Source of the DNA: Ananas comosus
Lineage: Eukaryota > Streptophyta > Magnoliopsida > Poales > Bromeliaceae
Length of the DNA: 64,000 nucleotides
Assembly: GCF_001540865.1 (NCBI RefSeq)
Contig: NC_033641.1
Location: forward strand, 8,749,767 to 8,813,766
Direction: 5' to 3'
Part shown: piece by piece, positions 56,125 through 64,000 of the stretch
How the letters are laid out: the number at the start of each line of letters is the position of its first letter
How positions within the stretch are numbered: position 1 is the stretch's first letter
The notes under the pieces: generated by a model
What the model was told of the DNA's origin: nothing
What the model saw: only the letters and a program-made list of their open reading frames with translations
Database searches by the model: none
Program-made: the position numbers and the translations under genes

Positions 56125-56142
56125 TTTTATATATATATATAT

Positions 56143-56215
56143 AGACCGACCGTAACTAGCGCAAGTGATAAAGAATTTGGTCATTAGTACTGAACTTCTC
56201 AATTCGAAACCTGAT
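56143..56215 (+). mobile_element. SINE head fragment
   Basis: GACCGACCGTAACTAGCGCAA followed by 'gtgataaagaatttggtcat' and 'caattcgaaacctgattttc' resembles the tRNA-like head of the SINE family. The tail is missing. Confidence 0.5.
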
Positions 56216-56523
56216 TTTCAATTGTACAAAATAATCATTTTAAAAAAATTAAATTTAAGCTATTAAAGGATAGTATTTTTTAAAATTTTTATATTCAATA
56301 CAATGGTCATCCTTAAAAAAAAAAAAAAAAAGAACCACTTGCTAGAAATGGGAAAAGGAATAAATTTGATATAGGCTTTGTTAAATGATGATCATGCATA
56401 GATCTTTTTTTTTTTTTTGTAATAGATAAAGGAAACGTGAGATTTATAAGTGAGCAAGTACATGCCCAATATTCCAATGCATGTTAGGGAAATAATTAGT
56501 GTACGCTCCATTTATTATAATTT

Positions 56524-56878
56524 GGGATAACTTCAAAAATCCCCCTGTGATTTCGCATTTTCTCACTTAGTACCCTGTGGTTTAAACTGTATCAATTTGC
56601 TTCCATGTGGTTTCGTTTTTCTCTTTTTTTTTATCAATTTTATTATTTTTTTTCTTAAATTAGTAACAAAATTAAAATTAAAGGGTACTAAAGTAAATAT
56701 TCGATAAATTTAGATGGGTATCTAAAAATTTTTTGTATATAATTTAACGAAATATTAAAAAAAAAAGCTATAGAAAAGATAAAAACAAAACCACAGAGGG
56801 GCAAATTGATACAATATAAACCACAGGGTACTAAAGTGAGAAAGTGCGAAACACAGGAGGGTTTTTTGAAGTTATCCC
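56524..56878. mobile_element. Mutator-like MITE, GAAAACTTCAAA family, 9-bp target duplication
   Basis: Ends GGGATAACTTCAAAAATCCC and its inverse GAAGTTATCCC, flanked by TTATAATTT at 56515-56523 and 56879-56887. It has the 'agtaccctgtggttt' interior. At 355 bp it is the shortest of the four copies. Confidence 0.88.
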
Positions 56879-56887
56879 TTATAATTT

Positions 56888-59150
56888 GTGTGCAAGATTT
56901 TTTTTGCACGATCCGAAACATATAAAATATTGAAGTATTATTTTCAGACAATTTAAAGTATTTTTGAGAACAAATAATTATTTTATATTATTTCATAAGG
57001 TATTAGAATAGGAAGTTCTAATTTTGTTTGAATCCCTCTCAATTAATTCACATGTATATTTTAAACATGTTCAAAAGTTTTGAGTCCAAATGTGAGAAAA
57101 AATATTTGATATAAAATATTAAAAATACTATTCTCCGAAAATTTTAATTGGAACTACAAGTGTTATTCTATAAAATTTAATAAATAATGACCAGAAATAC
57201 CAATTTTAACATGAAACTCATAATAAAATAGACGAAGAATATGATATAAAATTATTTTATCCCTCTATAATATATATTAGCGTCATTCTTATTTCCTAGG
57301 AGTGAAAGAGTCAAATAAGGTTGGATTTCTTAAGAAGCCATATTCACATCTTCTTCTTTTTTTTTACATTTTTTTTAGATACAAATTCAAATACGAATAT
57401 ATATCGAATGCTAAATTTTGCTGATATTCGCATCCTATCAAATCCGGTATTGAATTCGATTGGAATTTATCTTATCCACTTTCACAGTTTCGACCGTTGT
57501 CGTGTAGATTGATCAAAACATCCTGCAAAGAGCAACGTAGTCTCAAGATGGATACCTGGTGACCGGTACCAACGTCTCAATAACCGGCCACCTCTAACGT
57601 CATATTACATCTCAACGACTCTTTTAGAAAAATAATGATTAATAAAATAAAATTTACATGCTGTATTGAAGTGTGACTCTTAAAATTAATCTTCATGTAA
57701 CATTCTTGCTCATGTAATCATGTTATTCTTATGAGTTCATGTATATTAGTTACAATACATCTTACATGTGTCTACTTGCAAATAAAAAACTTTTGGTAGG
57801 AATAGTCAATCCAAGTGTAGATCATGGGAGTCACATTTCAATTAATTATCATCTACATATTATATGATAATTAAATCCCAAATGCCATGTTGGCCATCAT
57901 TGAGGTCAAAATTTTGTACTATCGATTTATCTAATGCAATGTTGATCATTGAGTTCTCCAATTAATCTTTCTCTATATAGATTGCATGTTTTTTCTTTTG
58001 TTACTTAATTTTTTTGCAAAAAAAGTAGCACACTTTTAGAAAATGAACTGAACTAAAAATATGAAACAATTAAATTTCAAACTTGGAATCTCGAGTACCG
58101 GCTATTAAGTTCTTAGCCAACTGCACTAGATACGATCAGCTGGATTGCGAGCTTGTTAATGCAATATTGCATTGTCTTTATTAATTGATTAATTGGTGTT
58201 TCATGCACAAATGAGGGGTTAGTTGGTTTTTGTTAATCAAGTAGTTGGTTGCACACCTTTTGCTTTCACAAGTGCTTAAGATCAACAAGGATAAAAAATG
58301 TACAGAGAACCCCTTAACTATTTGTCATTTTGAAATTGCACTTTAGCTTTTTTTATTTTTATTTTTATTGAGGCCACTTATACCTTTGATATTTTGAATT
58401 CGAGGGGGTTTGGTCAAAAAAAAGAAAAAGAAAAAATATTTAGGGATTTTATCAAATCCAGTGATCAAATCCAGTGCGAATTTCACCAAATTTAGCGACT
58501 TGAATTAGTTTCAAATAAAACTAGACCAATTAATGATTAATTAGTGTAAAAACTCGCATGATACGATGGATAAAAATTTTTTAGCAAAAATTTAAAAATT
58601 AAATAAACAAATATAGAACATAGAAAAGAAATAGAAGAATGTAACTATATTTGATTAAATTTAATAATATAAAAAATATATTAAAACTTTTAGAATGAAA
58701 TTACAATTCAATGACAGATAGAAATAACAATAGGAGAAGAAAATTAAAATTGTTACACAGACATAGTCATGTAGGATCCCTTTGCGCCTTCGTTTAGAGC
58801 ATCCTTTGCCGATGCTGATGATTTCGTGAGGTACCACAGTGCCTTTCCCGGCACCTCCATATCCTAACTATCTAGAATTTTAAGAACGAGTTTTGTTAAA
58901 AAGACGGGAGAGTGATGAGGAGAAAAGAGAAAAAGGTGTTTGTGAGAGAGTACTTTGAGTTGTTTATTTTGGAACGAGTCAATTCAAAATTCAAAATCGA
59001 ATTGGGCCAAAATGAATGGAATGAAATGAAGCTCAAAATTAGACTTTTGTAAAGCAAACAAAATCATCGCAATCAATGAATCACGTTTGGATCGATTTCA
59101 TAAACTAAAGTATGTGAACGAAACAAATCCTTATTAATATTATTATTATT
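56888..59150. other. Gene-free stretch between the methyltransferase copies
   Basis: AT-rich. A degenerate minus-strand SINE lies at about 58002-58142 ('tcaaacttggaatctcgagt'). At 58765-58860 a more complex GC-richer patch ('tttcgtgaggtaccacagtg') has no exon signal or motif that I can name. No gene is seen. Confidence 0.45.
58002..58142 (-). mobile_element. Degenerate SINE copy
   Basis: Inverse of the SINE body and head: 'gaaacaattaaatttcaaac', 'ttggaatctcgag', 'actgcactaga'. The tail near 58030 reads 'agtagcacactttta', an eroded GGTAGC hairpin. Old copy. Confidence 0.55.
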
Positions 59151-59540
59151 GAGGAAAAACTTCAATTATCATCCGTGGTTTCACGCTTTCTTACTTAGTA
59201 TCTTACGGTTTAAGGTGTATCACTTTAGTATCATGTGGTTTCCTTTTCTTCTTTCGTCAGCACCTCCATTAACTTTCCGTTGAATTATATAAAAAAAAAA
59301 ACCTTCAGATATTCTCCTATTTATGGTTTATCAAATATTCACTTTGATATCTTGTGATTTACCGAATTTTTACTTTAGTGTTCTATACTTTTAACTTTTT
59401 CACTGATTTAATAAAAAAATAAACAGAGGGATAGCGAAAAGAAAAAAAAAAAACTATAAGGTAGTAAAATAATATGTTTTAAATTATAGGATATTAAAGT
59501 GAGAAAACATGAAACTATAGACATGATATTTAAAATTTTT
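59151..59540. mobile_element. Mutator-like MITE, GAAAACTTCAAA family, diverged
   Basis: Left GAGGAAAAACTTCAATTATC and right TTTAAAATTTTTTC with 'atcttacggtttaaggtgta' and 'aaattataggatattaaagtg' inside. The flanking TATTATTATT / TATTATTAA could be the 9-bp duplication, blurred by the ATT repeat. An older copy. Confidence 0.65.
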
Positions 59541-60217
59541 TCTATTATTAAATAATGTTTTCCATCCCACATTAATTGCGTTGACTAAAATCATACACAA
59601 GCATGCAGATATTAATTAACAAATCAAGATATTAATTTCCCCATACCGAAAACTAGGCCGGATTCCATTGATCGAGGACCTAAATTAATTAATAACTAAT
59701 GAATGATAATATAGAGGGGTAACAAGTAAATAAGAAAAATTAATAAATAACTAATGAATAATACAATGTATTATATTATTAATTATTAATTATTATTATT
59801 CTATTCATTATGAGTAACAAATAAGTAAGAATCCGGTATAAGTATAGAGACGCATCATAATTTTTCTTTTAAATTATTATTAACTAATATTTTGATATTA
59901 ATTAATTATATAAAATATTATATTTGAAATTTATAATTAATTTTATCCTCGCAGTTCTAATCTAACTCTTCAAACGTTATTTTTCTTACTATCGAAAATA
60001 TTCTAATTTTCATTTAAACACAAAATTAATTTTATATATACTTATTCTAAAAATTGTACTTATATTATAAATAATCAAAAATAACTTATTTTCGAGCTAA
60101 ATAACACCTAAAGAGTTTATTATCTCCAACACTGAATATATTAAACTTGAGGACCAAAAATAAACTTGTTTTTTCCTTCTAAATAATGCTATACATAATA
60201 ATATTATGAAAAGCTTT
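59541..60217. other. Gene-free AT-rich spacer
   Basis: Very AT-rich, with 'aattaataa' phrases and ATT tracts at 59770-59800. No gene or clear element end is visible. Confidence 0.45.
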
Positions 60218-60576
60218 TTTTGCATTTGGCCTTCTCAAAAAAAATTATTTTCACAAATAATTTTACTAAATTTATAATTACAATTTTGGTCCTATTCTCA
60301 CCATGCACGCCACATAAGCATCACACGAGGAAGAGTAAAGGTGCTGAAATAAGTTGAATATGGTAATCGATTCACCGTGTCTAAACACGGTGAATAGTTC
60401 ACTACATCTAAAAAAAAATATATGTATTGCGAAAAAATATAAGTATTGAATAAAAGGAATATACCTTCTCTCCAGCAAGCTTGTGTGGTGCTGATACGAT
60501 CAAAATTTTAATTATAAATTTGATAGAATTATTTGCAAATTTTGTTTTTTCTTTTTTGAGAGGGTCCAATGCCAAA
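60218..60576. mobile_element. MITE, relative of the 29.4 kb element
   Basis: Left TTGCATTTGGCCTTCTCAA and right GAGAGGGTCCAATGCC in inverse, with 'taattacaattttggtccta' and 'aattttaattataaattt' as inner inverted matches. It also shares 'cacggtgaatagttcac' with the 29.4 kb copy region. No coding capacity. Confidence 0.65.
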
Positions 60577-60974
60577 AAAAAAAAAAAAAAAACTTATTAA
60601 TAATAATGCACTAGTTCTCATTTCCCACATACAAACTCTTTCCAACTTTTATCGACTTTTTATATCTCAAGCAACCCTGCTTTGACCCCCATCCCAAAAT
60701 TAAAGTAAAAAAATTAAAAATAATTTAAAAAAGCCGATGCGTTAGGCCGATGTGCGCCCGACTCCTACTATTTTCAACACACTCACACTTCTCCCCCCTG
60801 CGTGCAGATCCCTCATACCAGGGAAAAAAAAAAAAAAAAAATTGCGTTCTATAGATCCATCATATATATATTTTTTCATGTAATCAACTTTGGTATTCAT
60901 TTGTTTTCGCCTTTCATTCTATATAATAAAATCATCACAAAGAAGTAATCAAATAAAAGATAGAAAGATCAGAA
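60577..60974 (+). promoter_or_regulatory. Upstream region of the intact methyltransferase gene
   Basis: Holds two A runs (60575-60592 and 60824-60841), 'cactcacacttctcccccct' at 60780-60800, and a possible TATA-like 'catatatatattttttc' at 60860-60877 about 100 bases before the start codon. Promoter assignment is inference from position only. Confidence 0.3.
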
Positions 60975-62297
60975 ATGCGCGCGGCGGCGGCGGCGGAGGA
61001 ACCTTCGACTCCGATCCGGCATCGGCTGCAGATCCTGCTGCTCGTCGCGTCGACGAATTTGATCTCCGTCTACTTCTTCTCCGGCGCGTCGATGCGCGTC
61101 AGCATGCCGTCGCACGCCCCCAGATTCCATCTCTCGCAATCAGACGTCCTCCTCCGGGAGCTGAACTCCACCCATGCAGAACTCTCCGCCGCGGAGTCTC
61201 TGCTCTCCTCGCTCACCTCGCAGTGCTCCGACTCGAGCTCTCTACTCCACAAGCTCCTCTCCGAACTCGGCCGCGTGCACCGCGACAAATCACCAGCGTC
61301 GTCGTCAGTGCCAGCTGATGATCGATTCGACGGGTGGCCCGAAGAGAAGCTCGCCGTGGGCCCACACAAGCTCCCCTTCGGCTTCACGCCAAACATCGGC
61401 GCCGACGAGCTCTTCCCGCCGCTGGGATTCGCGTGCAGGATCTACCAGGAGGAGGTGCAGCAGTACATGACGTACGAAGTCGGCGCCGAGTGCCCCGGGG
61501 ACGCCGTGCTCGCCCAGAAGCTCATGCTCCAAGGCTGCGAGCCCCTCCCCCGCCGCCGCTGCAGGCCCAAGCCTCCGGCCGGCTTCCCGGACCCTGCCCC
61601 GCTGCCCGACAGCCTCTGGCGGATCCCGGCCGACGCCACCGTCGTGTGGGACGCGTACACGTGTAAGAACTACAGCTGCTTGGTCAACCGGGGGAGGTCA
61701 AAGGGGGGGTCCGTTGACTGCAAGGACTGCTTTGACCTGGTCAACGGCCGGGAGCTGCGGCGGTGGCTGGTCGACGACGGCCGGCTCGGCTTCGGCATCG
61801 ACAGCGTGCTGAAGATGAAGCGCGCGGGGACGATACGCGTCGGGCTCGACGTCGGCGGCGGGACGGGGACGTTCGCGGCGCGCATGCGGGAGCGCGGCGT
61901 GACGGTCGTGACGACCACGATGGACCTCGACGGGCCGTTCAACGGCTTCGTGGCGTCGCGGGGGCTCGTGCCGCTGCACGTCAGCGTCGCGCACCGCCTG
62001 CCGTTCCACGACGGCACGCTCGACGTCGTGCACTCGATGAACGTGCTGAGCAACTGGGTTCCGGACGCCGTGCTGGAGTTTGCGCTGTTCGACGTCTACC
62101 GCGTGCTGCGGCCCGGGGGCCTGTTCTGGCTGGACCACTTCTTCTGCGTCGGGGCGCAGGTGAACGGCACGTACGTGCCGATGCTCGACCGGATCGGATT
62201 CAGGAAGCTGCGGTGGGCGACGGGGCGGAAGCTGGACCGGGGGATCGACAAGAATGAGTGGTACCTCTCTGCTGTCCTGGAGAAGCCCATGACTTGA
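60975..62297 (+). CDS. SAM-dependent methyltransferase-like protein with N-terminal signal anchor
   Basis: Single-exon, GC-rich gene for 440 residues, of the plant family annotated as S-adenosylmethionine-dependent methyltransferase (At1g29790-like). Layout: short basic N-terminus, a hydrophobic anchor at about 19-36 (QILLLVASTNLISVYFF) suggesting a type II Golgi/endomembrane protein, a possible coiled coil at 55-90, a Cys-rich plant-specific part (CEPLPRRRCRPKPP, YTCKNYSCLVNRGRSK, CKDCFDL), then a class I methyltransferase fold: motif I VGLDVGGGTGTF (289-300), acidic TMDLDGPF, LDVVHSMNVLSNW, and LRPGGLFWLDHFF (about 378 on). The natural substrate is not known to me; related PMT proteins act on wall pectin. 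The ATG at 60975 precedes the anchor and matches the family start. Reads convergently with the receptor kinase and head to head with its decayed paralogue. Confidence 0.92.
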   Translation: MRAAAAAEEPSTPIRHRLQILLLVASTNLISVYFFSGASMRVSMPSHAPRFHLSQSDVLLRELNSTHAELSAAESLLSSLTSQCSDSSSLLHKLLSELGRVHRDKSPASSSVPADDRFDGWPEEKLAVGPHKLPFGFTPNIGADELFPPLGFACRIYQEEVQQYMTYEVGAECPGDAVLAQKLMLQGCEPLPRRRCRPKPPAGFPDPAPLPDSLWRIPADATVVWDAYTCKNYSCLVNRGRSKGGSVDCKDCFDLVNGRELRRWLVDDGRLGFGIDSVLKMKRAGTIRVGLDVGGGTGTFAARMRERGVTVVTTTMDLDGPFNGFVASRGLVPLHVSVAHRLPFHDGTLDVVHSMNVLSNWVPDAVLEFALFDVYRVLRPGGLFWLDHFFCVGAQVNGTYVPMLDRIGFRKLRWATGRKLDRGIDKNEWYLSAVLEKPMT

Positions 62298-62707
62298 ATC
62301 AAATGCAAGCTGTAATGTGATTCATCCTGCTTAGACAGATAGATAGAGAGGAACTTCTCTCTGAGAAGCTTCAAATTGCTACAGCAACTCTTCTGTAACT
62401 TGCAAACATACCAAAAATATGAATGTAGCTTCTCCATTCCAATCAAACATTTTGTTACTGCTGCGACGAAAAGCTAAAATGATCTCCAACACAAGGATTC
62501 TTACTACTGTAAGCAAACTCACCACCATTTCTATATTACAATGACAAGAAGTATACATGTACATGCACCATATGAAAGCACAGTAGATATATAAACACCA
62601 ATGCATCACACTCACAGGTATTGAGTAACTCAGGGTCTCGAGCAAAGCAAAACTGATAAGAGTATGCACAAATCTGAGAGGCGAATCACAAATCATTCCA
62701 TGACTTC
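62298..62707. other. Intergenic space between two convergent genes
   Basis: About 410 bases between the methyltransferase stop (+) and the receptor kinase stop (-). It should hold both 3'UTRs. AT-rich, with 'tagatagatagag' at 62337-62349. No further gene. Confidence 0.6.
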
Positions 62708-63665
62708 TCACTTGGGCTCGACCTTTTGAGTGAACACCCCGCCGCTGTAATCGTAGGCGGTGTCGCTGTTATATGGGTGGGGCCTGCTCGTCGAAGAGAA
62801 GCTGTCGGAAGTCGTGGCGGATCCGGCTTGCGGGTCCATACCGGCCATCTGCATGATGGTCTCAATCTCCTTCGCCACCTGGCTCATCGAGGGGCGGCGG
62901 TCGCCTGATTCCTCGACACAACTCATTGCCAAGTCGACGAACCTCTCAAAACCGGGAGGTTTGGTGCCTAAGCCTAGCACCGGATCGAGGAACTCATGAA
63001 GACCGTAGAAATCCTTCGCCTTGTCCATTGCATTCCTAACTTCTCTCACGATGTAACGGCCGCGGTCGATCGGCTTTCTTGCAGTTAGAATCTCGAGCAG
63101 TAGAATGCCAAAACTGTACACGTCGCTCTTCTCGGTCAACTGTTGGGTCATGTAATACTCCGGATCCAAGTATCCCTACGTAGGAAAGATGCTTTAGATG
63201 TTCGTTTAAGGGCATGCATGCTGGGCCCAAACTTTTTTGAGTAGATCTGTTTGAAGAAACACTAATTTCCTCTGAAGTTTCACACTGCAGCAGAAGCAGA
63301 AGCTTCTTTTGCTTTCCAAAAGCTCAAATTCTCGGTTTCGGGAAGCTTCTCTTTATTGGAGAGAAAAGCTACACCAGAAGCTACGCGAAAGAGGCATAAA
63401 GGAAACATAACACGCATTAGATTGCTTACCATTGTACCCTTAACCTGCGTCGTAATATGTCCTTTCCCGTCGCCACTCAACTGCCTAGAGAGACCAAAAT
63501 CAGACACTTTTGCGTTGAGATGGTGGTCGAGAAGGATGTTGCTTGATTTGATATCTCTGTGAACTATAGAGGGATCTGCGAGCTCGTGCAGGTACGCAAG
63601 ACCTCTAGCCGCACCAAGAGCAATTCGAAGCCTCCGCCTCCAGTCCAAACGAATTCCAGACTTCC
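62708..63665 (-). CDS. Leucine-rich-repeat receptor-like kinase, 3' part only
   Basis: Two exons: 63665-63430 and 63175-62708, joined GGTACAATG|GTAAGC to TACGTAG|GGATAC in phase 0. The first begins with two bases of a codon (GG) after TTCTGCAG, so more exons lie beyond the window. They encode the C-lobe of a Ser/Thr kinase: [20 protein letters not shown] (HRD catalytic loop), [11 protein letters not shown] (DFG), the activation segment [40 protein letters not shown] and [20 protein letters not shown], then a short Ser-rich tail ending VFTQKVEPK. This pattern fits LRR receptor kinases of subfamily VIII-1 (At5g49770-like); that subfamily is inferred from the C-lobe only. No damage in the visible part. 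Confidence 0.92.
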
Positions 63666-64000
63666 CTGCAGAATGAAAAAGGAAAACGAATAGTGCTCTC
63701 GACGTGGACTACAAGATATTTGATGATTGTTGAAGTATGTGAACTGGATAGTTCAGCAAAAATCGAAAGATCTCATAAGAACCTTATAACTGAAGCCTAA
63801 GTTTCAAAATAGATGAATCATAGAAAGGAGTATAAACAACTTTTTACTGCGAAAATAAACAGGATTGGATATATGAAACTAAAACTTCTGCTAGTGATTT
63901 AGTCACAAACACAATTTGAGATAGAACAGTAGGAAAATCAGTTTACGAGCATATGGATGATGATATATGGTGCACACTAACATTAGAGTCTAGTGAATTC
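63666..64000 (-). other. Intron of the receptor kinase gene
   Basis: AT-rich sequence upstream of the acceptor CTGCAG|GG at 63666/63665, without exon features on the minus strand. It reaches the window edge. Confidence 0.6.

Overview
The window is nuclear DNA of a flowering plant, almost certainly a monocot. It is AT-rich, with long (TA)n, (GA)n and poly-T tracts, intron-containing plant genes, some GC-rich single-exon genes, and dense small transposable elements. Three isolated N bases mark a draft assembly. Gene style and repeat flavour would fit a bromeliad such as pineapple, but that is a guess.

Layout. From 1 to 9 kb there are only repeats, including hairpin-capped palindromic MITEs and a 2.5 kb solo LTR nested in one of them. 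An ARGOS/OSR-type organ-size gene lies at 9.5 kb (+). A three-exon gene for the ankyrin-type protein SKIP35 lies at 12.2-15.4 kb (-). From 16 to 26 kb I see no gene: there is a hAT-type MITE with an 8-bp target duplication, more palindromic MITEs, a cluster of five CACGTG boxes and a small LTR with its primer-binding site. A twelve-exon MLO-family gene spans 27.0-36.1 kb (-). Its introns carry a LINE fragment, a SINE and several MITEs, and one exon is one base short. From 36.5 to 43.9 kb is a transposon island dominated by a long-armed Mutator-like palindrome with a solo LTR in its centre.

DNA topoisomerase I (TOP1, 15 coding exons) occupies 43.9-50.0 kb (-), with a 5'UTR exon near 51.2 kb. 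Two paralogous, Golgi-type, SAM-dependent methyltransferase-like genes lie head to head. The copy at 54.0-55.3 kb (-) has lost its start codon and carries three frameshifts. The copy at 61.0-62.3 kb (+) is intact. The window ends inside a leucine-rich-repeat receptor kinase gene (-), of which only the last two kinase exons are present.

The genes do not form a pathway; this is an ordinary plant gene neighbourhood. The most interesting layer is the mobile DNA. One LINE and several SINE copies share the same 3' tail with a palindromic GGTAGCGCGCTACC core, which suggests a LINE/SINE partnership. A group of about 540-bp MITEs keeps a terminal hairpin whose stem sequence changes between subfamilies while pairing is retained, and these elements sit next to (TA)n/(GA)n microsatellites. 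A third family is defined by clean 9-bp target duplications. All calls come from reading the sequence by eye. Exon junctions were placed by GT-AG sites, reading phase and family conservation.
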